31,117 nt of DNA, taken from contig NZ_JBOHGA010000060.1 in the NCBI RefSeq assembly GCF_050699915.1, positions 1-31,117 of the forward strand, given 5' to 3'. Each line of letters starts with the position of its first letter. Position 1 is the first letter of the stretch. This document shows positions 7,543 to 15,449 of the stretch, piece by piece. The translations under genes were made by a program, and so were the position numbers. The notes under the pieces are model-generated. The model was given only the letters and a program-made list of their open reading frames with translations. It searched no databases and was not told the origin of the DNA. Origin of the DNA: Actinophytocola sp050699915 (GTDB taxonomy: Bacteria > Actinomycetota > Actinomycetes > Mycobacteriales > Pseudonocardiaceae).

Positions 7543-8991
7543 ATGGCTACCGTCTCCCACCTCGTCGACACACCGGACACCAACGCCTCCCCGAACACGA
7601 GCGCTGCGTTCACGCCAGCCGTGGGGGACCTGCTCGTCGTGGGTGTTGTTGCCTCAGCAACGCAGGACATCGGCACCGCCACGATCAGCGCCGGCACTGG
7701 TGTAACCAGCTTCACTCACATCGCGAGGGCCCGGTTCGGCGGCAACGCGCACGTGCTGAACGTTTTCGTAGCGAACCAACTGGTCACGACCGCGGCTTCC
7801 GCCACCGTCACCTGGGACGACGACCTCGATGCGTCCACCGGCACCGTCATCATGGTGGAGCGCATCGCTGGGATGACGAAGACTGGCGCGACTGCGGTCC
7901 GGCAGAGCGCCATTGACGAAAACCGCACAACCGGCACGATCGGTGTGACGTTCGCATCAGCCTGTCTCACTGGTAATCCTACGATCGGCTTCGCGGGGCT
8001 CCAGGGCATCGCCGTCAACGCCGCTGTACCTCCGTCGGGGTGGACGGAACTCGCCGACACCGGCTACGGCACCCCCACCACCGGTGGGGAGTCCTGCGGG
8101 CGGGACAGCGGCTTCAGCGGCACGACGGTCACGTGGACCTCCGACGCCGGCACCGACGACGCGGCAATGGTCGTGGAGTTCGACGCCTCCGGCGCCGGCA
8201 ACCCTGTAGCCCTCGACGGGACTGGTACGGCGGCCGGCTCCGCCGTCGGTTCGCTGTCCAACAGCCGGGCAGTCACCGGCGCCGCTTCGGCCGCGTCGAG
8301 TGCGTCCGGCACGGTGGCAGCTGCCCGGGCGTTGTCCGGATCAACCGACGCGGCGGCGGGCGCCACCGGCGCCGCGTCTGTCGCGCGACCGCTGACCGGG
8401 TCCGCGTCTTCCGCGTCCCACGCCACCGGCGAGTTGTCGATCGGTGGGCTGGTCGCACTCGACGGCTCCGCGGCATCCGCGGCATCCGCCGGCGGGGCGG
8501 TCGGCGTGACCCGACCGCTAGCCGGGACCGCCGCCGCGGCAGCGGCCCTGCAGGGCTCTGCCGGAGTCACCCGGCCCCTGGCGGGCACCGCCGCCTCGGC
8601 GGCTTCCGCGTCGGGTGACCTGTCGGTCGCTACCGACGTCCAGCTCATCGGCACCGGGCCGGTCGCCGGCCACGCCGCCGCCGCGCTCGAGCTGCAGCGG
8701 CCCGTCACCGCAACACTCACCGCCGTCGCCGCAGCGACCGGCGTACTGACGATGGCCCGGCTGCTCCAGTCCGCCGCGCCAGCAGCTGCAGCCCTCACCG
8801 CTGACCTCGCAACCCAGAGACCAGTCACCGGCGCCGGGTCCGCAGCAACTCACGCCGCGGCCGACCTCACCGTCACCGCCGCGGCCATCGACACCACCTT
8901 GACATCCCGCAGCGGGCACGGCACCGACCTCGAGGGGAGAGCAGGGTGGGCTACGACCTTGGCGACCCGATCGCAACCACCTTCACGGTGA
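7543..8991 (+). CDS. Ala-rich repeat virion protein with beta-rich N-terminal domain
   Basis: The 482-residue product starts at ATG 7543 behind GGGGGAGGTAGTCG. Residues 1-~220 form a beta-rich globular domain (strands such as GDLLVVGVVASAT, VTWDDD, TGTVIMVERIAG and, near its end, AAMVVEFDA) seen in many actinophage minor structural proteins. From residue 223 to ~447 it consists of about eleven degenerate repeats of 19-23 residues with the pattern RPLxGxAxAAAxATGxLxVx. The end overlaps the next gene by 46 nt. Such Ala/Gly/Thr-rich repeats probably make an extended fibrous shaft and vary in number between phages. Function is otherwise unknown; fibre or decoration is inferred. Confidence 0.65.
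   Translation: MATVSHLVDTPDTNASPNTSAAFTPAVGDLLVVGVVASATQDIGTATISAGTGVTSFTHIARARFGGNAHVLNVFVANQLVTTAASATVTWDDDLDASTGTVIMVERIAGMTKTGATAVRQSAIDENRTTGTIGVTFASACLTGNPTIGFAGLQGIAVNAAVPPSGWTELADTGYGTPTTGGESCGRDSGFSGTTVTWTSDAGTDDAAMVVEFDASGAGNPVALDGTGTAAGSAVGSLSNSRAVTGAASAASSASGTVAAARALSGSTDAAAGATGAASVARPLTGSASSASHATGELSIGGLVALDGSAASAASAGGAVGVTRPLAGTAAAAAALQGSAGVTRPLAGTAASAASASGDLSVATDVQLIGTGPVAGHAAAALELQRPVTATLTAVAAATGVLTMARLLQSAAPAAAALTADLATQRPVTGAGSAATHAAADLTVTAAAIDTTLTSRSGHGTDLEGRAGWATTLATRSQPPSR
8209..8884 (+). repeat. In-gene array of ~20-codon Ala-rich repeats
   Basis: About eleven imperfect units encode [R/A][P/A]LxGxAxAAAxATGxLxV. Unit lengths run roughly 19, 20, 20, 23, 19, 20, 23, 19, 20, 20 residues, so the array itself seems to have a higher-order period of about 42 residues (23+19). 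Nucleotide identity between units is moderate, with the GGCACCGCCGCC-type core most conserved, so recombination could change the copy number. Confidence 0.65.
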
Positions 8992-9839
8992 AGGTCGACG
9001 GGACCCTGACCAACGCGACCGTGGCGATCACCGTCACCGACCCCGACGGCCTCACCTCCACGCCCGCGATTTCGAACCCGTCGGTCGGCTTGTACAAGGC
9101 GGTGTTCACCGGGTCGAAGGTCGGCAAGTGGCGGTGGAAGTGGACCGCGTCGGGCGCCGCGTCCGGTGTCGAGCACGGCTACGCGATCGTCCTGGCGGAT
9201 CCGCCGACCCGGCTGGACCCGTTGGCGACGTTCGAAGACCTCGAGGAGTCCCTCGGCCGTGCCCTGACCACCGCCGAACAGGAGCGGGCGCCGGCGCTGC
9301 TGCGGGCCGCGTCGGCGAAGGCCCGCCGGTACGCCCGGCAGCTGTTCACGAAGGTCACCGACGACGTGGTGGTGCTCGTCGCCGACGGCGGCCGGCTCGT
9401 ACTGCCGCAGAGGCCCGTCACCGCGGTCACCGCCGTGAAGGCAGTCGGCGCCGCCGGCGCACCAGACCTCACGGTCACCGGCTGGTCGTGGGACCAGCTC
9501 GACGTGATCAACCTGTCCACGGCCAGCTGGATCATCAACATGCCGGAGGACTGGGAAGACGTCGACCGGTACCCCGGCACGTACCGGGTCACGTACTCCC
9601 ACGGGTACGAGCCGATCCCCGACGACGTGATCAGTGTGGTGGCCGGCGCGGTGCTGCGGACCCTCAGCGCCCCCACCACCGCCGGCGACGTCGTCGGCGA
9701 AACCATCGGCGCCTACTCCTATCGGCTCGCCTCCGCGAACGGTGGCGTGACGGTGCGCCTCACCGACGAAGACAAGGCCGACCTGCGGCACTACCGGCGG
9801 CCCGGCGCCAGCCTCCGCATGCGGTCGGTGTGGACGTGA
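8946..9839 (+). CDS. Head-to-tail connector fused to N-terminal Ig-like domain
   Basis: The 297-residue product starts at GTG 8946 with GAGGGGAGAGCAGG upstream. Residues 1-~80 form a beta-sandwich-like domain (TTFTVKVDGTLTNATVAITV, then SVGLYKAVFTGSKVGKWRW). Residues ~88-297 look like a head completion connector of the HK97 gp6/SPP1 gp15 type: LATFEDLEESLGRALTTAEQ, then a helical bundle, a beta part (RPVTAVTAVKAVGA), and the typical PDDVISVVAGAVLRTL helix followed by the Gly-rich YSYRLASANGGV. The connector half belongs under the portal. The extra N-terminal domain is larger than in most relatives and could face outward around the neck. Confidence 0.78.
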   Translation: MGYDLGDPIATTFTVKVDGTLTNATVAITVTDPDGLTSTPAISNPSVGLYKAVFTGSKVGKWRWKWTASGAASGVEHGYAIVLADPPTRLDPLATFEDLEESLGRALTTAEQERAPALLRAASAKARRYARQLFTKVTDDVVVLVADGGRLVLPQRPVTAVTAVKAVGAAGAPDLTVTGWSWDQLDVINLSTASWIINMPEDWEDVDRYPGTYRVTYSHGYEPIPDDVISVVAGAVLRTLSAPTTAGDVVGETIGAYSYRLASANGGVTVRLTDEDKADLRHYRRPGASLRMRSVWT

Positions 9840-10168
9840 AGCACCTGCTCCGCGACGTCACGAAGGTCCGCCCCGCCACCAGCACCGACGCGTACAACAA
9901 CACCAGCTACGACTACGGCGTCGCTGCGACCCGCACCGTCACCAAGGCGTGGATCCAGCAGGCGTCGGCCGCCGAACCCGTCACCGATGGCCGGGCCCCC
10001 CTGATCGGGCGGTGGCTGCTCATCTCCGACGACCTGGACTGGAAAGGCCGCGACCGCGTCGAAGACGGCCCCACCGTGTACGAGGTCGACGGCCCCCCGT
10101 GGGTGGTGCACCGCGGCGGCTCCGGCCCCCACCACCTGGAAGCCAACCTGCAGACCGTGACGGGGTGA
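9836..10168 (+). CDS. Head closure / stopper protein (SPP1 gp16-like)
   Basis: The 110-residue product starts with GTG 9836, overlapping the previous stop as GTGA, so translation is probably coupled. Its small all-beta pattern (LLRDVTKVRPATSTDAYNN, RWLLISDDLDWKGRDRV, YEVDGPPWVVHRG) fits head-tail joining proteins of the SPP1 gp16 / HK97 gp9-like class, which close the portal channel after packaging. The second gene of the connector block in gene order agrees. No other domain is present. Confidence 0.7.
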   Translation: MKHLLRDVTKVRPATSTDAYNNTSYDYGVAATRTVTKAWIQQASAAEPVTDGRAPLIGRWLLISDDLDWKGRDRVEDGPTVYEVDGPPWVVHRGGSGPHHLEANLQTVTG

Positions 10169-10172
10169 TCGT

Positions 10173-10460
10173 GTGGCGTTGGAGCGGTACGAGCCGAACC
10201 GTCGCGGTCTCCTCGACATCCTCAAGTCCGAAGGCGTCCGGTTGATGCTGCACGGGCGCGCGGAACGCGTCGCCGCGGCGGCCCGCGCCAAGGGCCAGAT
10301 GATGGGCCGCAAGAAGAACGTCCCGCTGCCCATCGTGGTGGACTCCGGCATCGGGCAGAACCGGGCCCGCGCCGCCGTCATCGCCAAGCACGCCGGTGCG
10401 CTCGCCGCGGAACGCAAGAACCGGATCCTCGGCTCCGCGATCGACGCGGCGAAGGACTGA
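10173..10460 (+). CDS. Neck / tail completion protein (HK97 gp10-like)
   Basis: The 95-residue product starts with GTG 10173 and begins MALERYEPNRRGLLDILKSE. It has an N-terminal helix, a basic Ala/Arg-rich middle and a C-terminal segment (ARAAVIAKHAGALAAERKNR) like the small neck proteins found between stopper and tail terminator in actinophages. The order connector, stopper, this protein, tail terminator, tube protein is standard, and that order supports the call more than the sequence does. Confidence 0.6.
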   Translation: MALERYEPNRRGLLDILKSEGVRLMLHGRAERVAAAARAKGQMMGRKKNVPLPIVVDSGIGQNRARAAVIAKHAGALAAERKNRILGSAIDAAKD

Positions 10461-10463
10461 CCG

Positions 10464-10835
10464 GTGGTCGCCTACCCCGACGCGGTGGCGCTGGTCATCG
10501 CGTACCTCAACCCTCTCCTGACGCCGCCAGTGGTGTCGCGGGTACCTGACCCGCGGCCACCGGAGTTTCTCCAGGTCCGTCGCGTCGGAGGCACCGACCT
10601 CGTGGTCCGCGACCAGCCGCGCCTGGACTTCTTCTCGTGGGCGCAGACCGAGAAGGCAGCCCACGACCTGTGCATGCAGGCCCGGTCCCTGATCCATGCG
10701 ACCGCCGGCACCACCCTGCTGGGCGTCACCTGCTACCGGGTCGAGGAGTTCCTCGGCCCCCACTCCGCTGATGACGACGCATCCGGGCTGCCGCGCTACT
10801 GGATGACCGTGTCGCTCACTCTCCGCGCCGAGTAA
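10464..10835 (+). CDS. Tail terminator protein
   Basis: The 123-residue product starts with GTG 10464, three bases after the preceding stop. It shows the alpha-beta pattern of tail terminators: N-terminal helix (DAVALVIAYLNPLL), strand with FLQVRRVGGTDLVVRDQPRL, helix KAAHDLCMQARSLIHA, and a final strand YWMTVSLTLRAE. These proteins form a ring at the head-proximal end of the tail tube and stop its growth. It is directly followed by the major tail protein gene, as expected. Confidence 0.78.
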   Translation: MVAYPDAVALVIAYLNPLLTPPVVSRVPDPRPPEFLQVRRVGGTDLVVRDQPRLDFFSWAQTEKAAHDLCMQARSLIHATAGTTLLGVTCYRVEEFLGPHSADDDASGLPRYWMTVSLTLRAE

Positions 10836-10879
10836 ACCCCGCCGACCCAACCCGGGTCATCAACCGAAGGAGATCCGCT

Positions 10880-11434
10880 GTGGCGAACAGTGCTGCGGTG
10901 CGTGTTGCGATCACCGGCTCGGCATATGTCGCACCGGTCGGCAGCACCGCCCCCACCAACTCCACCACCGCCGTCGCCGCCGCCTACACGGACCTCGGGT
11001 TCGTCTCCGAGGACGGCGTCACCGAGGCGTACGAGGACGAAACCACCGACATCAAGGCGTGGCAGAACGGCGCGATCGTCCGCTCCGTTATCTCCGGGTC
11101 GAAGGCCACGCTGAAGTTCAAGCTGATCGAGACGCGCGGCGAGGCCCTGGAGCTGTACCACAAGGGCAGCACCGTCGCTGTGGTCGGCGCGTCCAGCTGG
11201 AAGATCGACGTGAAGGGCGCTCAGGCGGACCCGCGGGCCCTGGTCATCGACGTCATCGACGGCACCAAGCACATCCGGATCTACGCCTCCAACGCGGAGG
11301 TCAGCGAGCGCGGCGAGATCCAGTACGTCGGCACCGATGCGGTCGCGTACGACCTGACCCTGACGGTCTACCCGGACAGCAACGACGTGCTGCTGACCAA
11401 GTTCTCCGACGACCCGAACTGGGGCTACAGCTAA
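10880..11434 (+). CDS. Major tail (tube) protein
   Basis: The 184-residue product starts with GTG 10880 behind AAGGAGATCCGCT. It has the typical beta-rich tube protein build: N-terminal SAAVRVAITGSAYVAPVGS, YTDLGFVSEDGVTEAYEDET, KFKLIETRGEALELYHKG and the C-terminal strand VAYDLTLTVYPD. It polymerises as hexamer rings around the tape measure. A strong hairpin lies after the gene, in line with high and separately adjusted expression. No C-terminal Ig-like extension is fused. Confidence 0.88.
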   Translation: MANSAAVRVAITGSAYVAPVGSTAPTNSTTAVAAAYTDLGFVSEDGVTEAYEDETTDIKAWQNGAIVRSVISGSKATLKFKLIETRGEALELYHKGSTVAVVGASSWKIDVKGAQADPRALVIDVIDGTKHIRIYASNAEVSERGEIQYVGTDAVAYDLTLTVYPDSNDVLLTKFSDDPNWGYS

Positions 11435-11485
11435 ACCGAGCGCCACCCCGAGCACCACCCTGTCCACAGCGGACGCCCTTATCGG

Positions 11486-11520
11486 CGGCCGGTCCAGTCG
11501 GCGCGGAACTGGACCGGCCG
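11486..11520 (+). terminator. Strong hairpin between tube protein and chaperone genes
   Basis: CGGCCGGTCCAGT (11486-11498) pairs perfectly with ACTGGACCGGCCG (11508-11520), a 13-bp stem with a 9-nt loop. It is followed by TCTCCTGATTTC, only a weak T tract. Partial termination after the abundant tube protein transcript is the likely role. Confidence 0.65.
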
Positions 11521-11562
11521 TCTCCTGATTTCATCCGCGCGCATCACTGGAGGTTCCCGCGC

Positions 11563-11871
11563 ATGCCCGTATCCCGTAAACGAGCCACCGCGTCGAAGCG
11601 GTCCCAGGCGTCGAAGGCCCGCAAGGCGGAGGCGCTCGCCGAAGGCGCCGACGTCGAGTTCGACGGCGAAACCTACACCATCCCTCCGTACGAGGAATGG
11701 GACATCGACGCCCTGGAGGCGATGGACGACCAGCGGTACACCGTCGCGATCCGCGGCATCATCGGCGACGACCAGTACAGCACGTTCCGCTCCCGCCACA
11801 GCAAGATCGGTGAGCTGGAGGCGTTCCTGACCAAGCTGATGGACGTCGGGGACGGCAAGGGAAACTCCTGA
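11563..11871 (+). CDS. Tail assembly chaperone, upstream frame (gpG-like)
   Basis: The 102-residue product starts with ATG 11563 behind TGGAGGTTCCCGCGC. It begins with a basic Ser/Lys/Ala-rich tail, then ADVEFDGETYTIPPYEEWDI and a helical domain ending AFLTKLMDVGDGKGNS. Location between tube protein and tape measure defines it as the G-type chaperone that coats the tape measure protein during tail assembly. The last codons contain a canonical slippery heptamer, G GGA AAC at 11859-11865, four codons or fewer before the TGA, so part of the ribosomes should shift to the -1 frame and make the longer G-T protein. Confidence 0.85.
   Translation: MPVSRKRATASKRSQASKARKAEALAEGADVEFDGETYTIPPYEEWDIDALEAMDDQRYTVAIRGIIGDDQYSTFRSRHSKIGELEAFLTKLMDVGDGKGNS
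11859..11865 (+). other. Programmed -1 ribosomal frameshift site
   Basis: The heptamer GGGAAAC reads G GGA AAC in the zero frame (GGA is codon 100, AAC codon 101 counted from ATG 11563), the classic X XXY YYZ arrangement. The zero-frame stop TGA follows at 11869-11871. In the -1 frame translation continues CTC CTG ATA and stays open to 12263. The inverted repeat GCGCG CCGGCTG CGCGA (about 11876-11892) just downstream may stimulate the shift. Confidence 0.88.
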
Positions 11872-12263
11872 TACTCGCGCGCCGGCTGCGCGAGTACGGA
11901 GACGAAATCGAAGCCGACCTCGCATACCGCGGGATCGACCTGCTCGACTTCTACCGGCAACACTTGTCGCCGCGGCGCCTGTGGCTGCTGATCGAGCACC
12001 TACCAGCTGATTCCGCGTACAAGCGGGCCAGCGCCGACGACGACTGGGAAGTCCGCCCGGCGCACCTGCTGACGCTGATGCTCGATCAGCTCGTCATCGC
12101 GAATTGGCAGCGCTCCAAGGACGGCACCCGGGGCACGAACCGGCCCAAGCCGATCTCGCCGCTGTCCCAGCCGGAAGGCACACGCCACGGCGGCACCACT
12201 CTGCCGCAGGACGTGGTGATCGCCCACCTGAAGGCCCGCGGCCCCCAAGCCGCCGTCGCATAG
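11865..12263 (+). CDS. Tail assembly chaperone, -1 frame extension (T part of G-T)
   Basis: This frame has no good start of its own before 11964, but it reads sensibly from the slip site: LARRLREYGDEIEADLAYRG, IDLLDFYRQHLSPRRLWLL, then DWEVRPAHLLTLMLDQLVIA. The pattern of a short helical domain with DLLDFYR and RRLWLLIEHLP is typical for the T part in actinophages. The joined G-T protein would have 101 + 132 = 233 residues. The ratio of G to G-T protein is normally set by frameshift efficiency and is needed for correct tail assembly. An internal GTG/TTG start cannot be excluded, but the slip site makes it unnecessary. Confidence 0.82.
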   Translation, partial: LLILARRLREYGDEIEADLAYRGIDLLDFYRQHLSPRRLWLLIEHLPADSAYKRASADDDWEVRPAHLLTLMLDQLVIANWQRSKDGTRGTNRPKPISPLSQPEGTRHGGTTLPQDVVIAHLKARGPQAAVA

Positions 12264-12275
12264 AGGGGGGCGGGC

Positions 12276-15200
12276 GTGGCGGAGGAAGTCGGCGTTGCCT
12301 ACGTCTCGATCCTTCCTTCGCTGAAGGGGTTCTCGCGTCGGGTCCGGGCGGAGCTGAAGAAGCAGTTCGCCCGGCCCGTCGAGATCCCCGTCACCGTCGA
12401 CAAGCGGCAGGTCACGAAGGAAGCACGCGCCGCGGGGGCGACCGCCCGCAAGGCGGTCCCCCCGCTGGACCTGAAGGCCAGGACTGACCGGGCGCAGGTC
12501 GCGAAGACGGCGAAGGAAGCCGGCCGCGCCGCGAACCGTGCGGTGCCGAAGCTCGAGCTGGCAGCCGACCGGATCAAGCTGCGGGCCGAGGCCACCGAGG
12601 CGGCCGGGTTCCTCCGCGCCGTGGCGCAGGCCCAGTTGAAGCAGCACAAGTTGCAGCTGCCCGTCAAGGAGGAGAAGGGCGACGCGGCGAAGTCTGGCCG
12701 GGACGCGTCGGAGACCGCGACCCGCGCCGCCGGGCCGATCCGGCTGAAGACCGACCTGGACCGGCGCAGCCTCCGTGGGGTCCGTAGGCGGCTGCGGGGC
12801 TTCTTCCAAATCTTGGGCGGTGTCCCCGCCGCCCGCGGCGCCGTGATCCTGTCCCTCGGTATCTCGTTGGCCGCCGCCACCCCGGCGATGGCGCGGTTCG
12901 TTGCCGCCGCGGCACCCGCGTTGGGGATCGTCGCTGCGCTCCCGGCGGCCATCGCGGGCACCGTGGTCGCGTTCGGCACCCTCAAGCTGGCGCTGAGCGG
13001 CGTCGGCGACGCACTCAAGGCCGGGTTCAAGGGCGACGTCGAGAAGTTTCAGGAGGCACTGGAGAAGCTGTCCCCGGCGGCCCGCCGGTTCGCGGAGCAG
13101 CTGGTCGCGCTCAAGCCCCGCCTCGACGCGTTGAAGCACGCCGTCCAGGACCAGTTCTTCAAGACGTTCGCCGGCGAGTTCTTCCGCCTCGCCAACACGG
13201 TGCTGCCCGCGCTGCAGGCCCGCCTCCCCGGCGTCGCCGCGTCCCTCGGCCAGTTCGCGGCGGCGTTCGCGCGGACCGCCCGTTCCGCCGTCGTCATCAA
13301 CGCGCTGAACATCCTGCTCGAGCAGGTACGCCGCGGTGTCGCGGCAGCCGCCGCCGGCGTGGGCCCGATGACCCGGGCGTTGGCGCAGCTGATCGCCGTC
13401 GCCGCCCCGGGCCTGGCCAGCATGGGCGCCGCCCTGGCGCGGCTGGCGGGACGGTTCGGTGCGTTCATCGACCGGACCGCGAAGTCCGGGCAGCTCAAGA
13501 CGTTCCTCACCGACGCCGTCACGGCGCTGCGCCAGCTCGGGCAGATCGCCTTCAACGTCAGCAAGTTCTTCGGTGGCCTGTTCGGTGCCCTCTCCGCGGG
13601 GTCTGAGAGCACCCTCGGGAACCTGGTGCGGATCACCGCCGCGATGGCGGACTTCGTGTCCACCGGCCCCGGCGCTGAGGGTCTGCGGACCGTGTTCGCG
13701 GGGCTGTCGGCGCTCGGCACCGCCCTGGGCGACGTCCTGCAGGCTCTCGCCCCGGCGTTCGGGCAGCTGTTCGTCGTCGCGGCGCCGGTGATCGGCCCGT
13801 TCGTGAAGGCGGTAGCGGGGCTGGCCCAGGCCATCGCCCCGGTCATCCCGTTCGTGGCGCAGCTCCTCGCCATCATCGACCAGGGGCTCACCGCGGCGAT
13901 CAGCGCGCTGGTGGGGCCGCTCTCGCAGGTCGTCGCGGTGCTGGTGGGGGCGCTGCAGCCGGTCCTGCCGGTGGTGTCGAAGCTGTTCGCCACCCTCGCC
14001 CCGATCGTCGTCACCATCGCCAACGTCCTTGGCAAGGTGCTCGTTGCGGTGCTCGGCGCGTTGGCGCCGTTGTTCGCGGAACTCCTGCCGGTCATCGGGG
14101 AGCTCGTCGGCGCGGTGCTGCCCGCGCTGATCCCCATCGTTGAGGCGCTGGGCTCGATCCTGCTGGCGCTGATCCCGATCTTGAAGCCGATCATCAAGCT
14201 GCTGGTCGCGATCCTGGTCCCCGTCCTCAAGTTGCTGGTCCCGGTCATCGGGTTCGTAGCGAAGATCATCGGGGTCTTTGTGACCGCCCTGGCGTGGCTC
14301 ATCGGCTGGATCCTCAAGGGGATCACCGCCGTCATCGAATGGATCGACGGCACCGACGACTGGAAAGCCGGCGCCAAGGTCATCGGTGAGGTGTTCTCCG
14401 CCATCGGCGACATCATCGGCGCCGTCGTCGGGTGGCTGATAAACACCGCCTGGCCCGCGATCCAGGGCTTCGCGTCCCGCCTGGCCACCGCCTTCGGGAT
14501 CATCGTCGCCCCGGTCGTCACGGCGTTCACCGCGGTCTACAACGCGGTGGTCGGGTTCATCGGCGGTGTGGTCGCGTTCTTCCGGAAGTGGTGGCCGCTG
14601 CTGCTGGTGATCTTCCTGCCGGTGGTGGCGGTCCTCGTCGCGATCTGGAACCGCTTCGGTGAGGCGATCATCGGCGGCGTCACCGCGGTGTGGAACCAGG
14701 TGCTGGCGTTCCTCACCGCGATCTGGGGAGGCATCAAGCTCGCGGCGAGGCTGGCCTGGCGCGGCATCCAGGTCGGCATCATCCTCCCCGTCCAACTCAC
14801 CTGGGAGCGGATCAAGGCGATCTGGGCGCTGGTCCGCGCCGGCCTCGCGATCACGTGGGCCGCGATCAAGGCTGCCGCCAGTCTCGCCTGGAACTCGATC
14901 AAGAGCGTGATCATCAACCCTGTCGTCAAGCTCTACAACCAGGTGCGGGACCTGTTCAACAAGGCCAAGACCGCCGTCACCAACTCGCTCACCGAGGCCT
15001 ACAACAAGGCGAGGGAGATCGGCGGGAAATTCGCGTCGATCGGTAAGGCGATCATCGACGGGATTATCAGCGGGCTCGCCAACGCCAACAGCAGGTTGGT
15101 GAAGAAGCTCCGGGAGATCGCCGAGTCGGCGCTGAAGTCCGCGAAGAAGTTCCTCGGCATCGCCTCACCGTCCAAGTTGTTCATAGAGGTCGGCCACGAC

Positions 15201-15422
15201 GTTGGTGCCGGTCTGGTCCGTGGCCTTGACGACTCCCGCACCCCAGTCGCCACCGCCGCAGCGCAGCTGCTCACCCCACCGACCGCGTCGGCGTTCCACC
15301 CACCCGGTACGCCGTCAACCGGTGTCGGGATCAACGTCGAGAACCTCGAGGTGAAGGCGTTCACCGACTCGTTCCGGCTCAAGCAGGTGCAGGACGAGCT
15401 CGCCCTCCACGGAGTTGCGTAG
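12276..15422 (+). CDS. Tail tape measure protein
   Basis: The 1048-residue product starts with GTG 12276. It begins VAYVSILPSLKGFSRRVRAE, has a charged Ala/Lys/Arg helical part to ~residue 170, long hydrophobic stretches (for example LLVAILVPVLKLLVPVIGFV), Trp-containing amphipathic repeats (WERIKAIWALVRAGLAITWA), and the usual C-terminal GIASPSKLFIEVGHDVGAGLV segment. By the usual ~0.15 nm per residue, a tail of roughly 155-160 nm is expected. I see no lysozyme or peptidase domain. The many hydrophobic segments may help to open the host membrane during DNA entry. Large antisense ORFs over this gene are codon-bias shadows. Confidence 0.93.
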   Translation: MAEEVGVAYVSILPSLKGFSRRVRAELKKQFARPVEIPVTVDKRQVTKEARAAGATARKAVPPLDLKARTDRAQVAKTAKEAGRAANRAVPKLELAADRIKLRAEATEAAGFLRAVAQAQLKQHKLQLPVKEEKGDAAKSGRDASETATRAAGPIRLKTDLDRRSLRGVRRRLRGFFQILGGVPAARGAVILSLGISLAAATPAMARFVAAAAPALGIVAALPAAIAGTVVAFGTLKLALSGVGDALKAGFKGDVEKFQEALEKLSPAARRFAEQLVALKPRLDALKHAVQDQFFKTFAGEFFRLANTVLPALQARLPGVAASLGQFAAAFARTARSAVVINALNILLEQVRRGVAAAAAGVGPMTRALAQLIAVAAPGLASMGAALARLAGRFGAFIDRTAKSGQLKTFLTDAVTALRQLGQIAFNVSKFFGGLFGALSAGSESTLGNLVRITAAMADFVSTGPGAEGLRTVFAGLSALGTALGDVLQALAPAFGQLFVVAAPVIGPFVKAVAGLAQAIAPVIPFVAQLLAIIDQGLTAAISALVGPLSQVVAVLVGALQPVLPVVSKLFATLAPIVVTIANVLGKVLVAVLGALAPLFAELLPVIGELVGAVLPALIPIVEALGSILLALIPILKPIIKLLVAILVPVLKLLVPVIGFVAKIIGVFVTALAWLIGWILKGITAVIEWIDGTDDWKAGAKVIGEVFSAIGDIIGAVVGWLINTAWPAIQGFASRLATAFGIIVAPVVTAFTAVYNAVVGFIGGVVAFFRKWWPLLLVIFLPVVAVLVAIWNRFGEAIIGGVTAVWNQVLAFLTAIWGGIKLAARLAWRGIQVGIILPVQLTWERIKAIWALVRAGLAITWAAIKAAASLAWNSIKSVIINPVVKLYNQVRDLFNKAKTAVTNSLTEAYNKAREIGGKFASIGKAIIDGIISGLANANSRLVKKLREIAESALKSAKKFLGIASPSKLFIEVGHDVGAGLVRGLDDSRTPVATAAAQLLTPPTASAFHPPGTPSTGVGINVENLEVKAFTDSFRLKQVQDELALHGVA

Positions 15423-15449
15423 ATGCCGCCGGCGCGGGGGGTGATGTAG

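Noticed and set aside
12000..14795. A 931-codon open frame on the minus strand over the tape measure gene
   Set aside because: It is made of Arg/Asp/Glu/Gln-rich low-complexity sequence, as expected when a high-GC gene is read antisense; it has no ribosome site and no domain.
12276..15422. A peptidoglycan hydrolase domain in the tape measure protein
   Set aside because: I looked for lysozyme, NlpC/P60 and M23 motifs (HxH, catalytic Cys-His) and found none.
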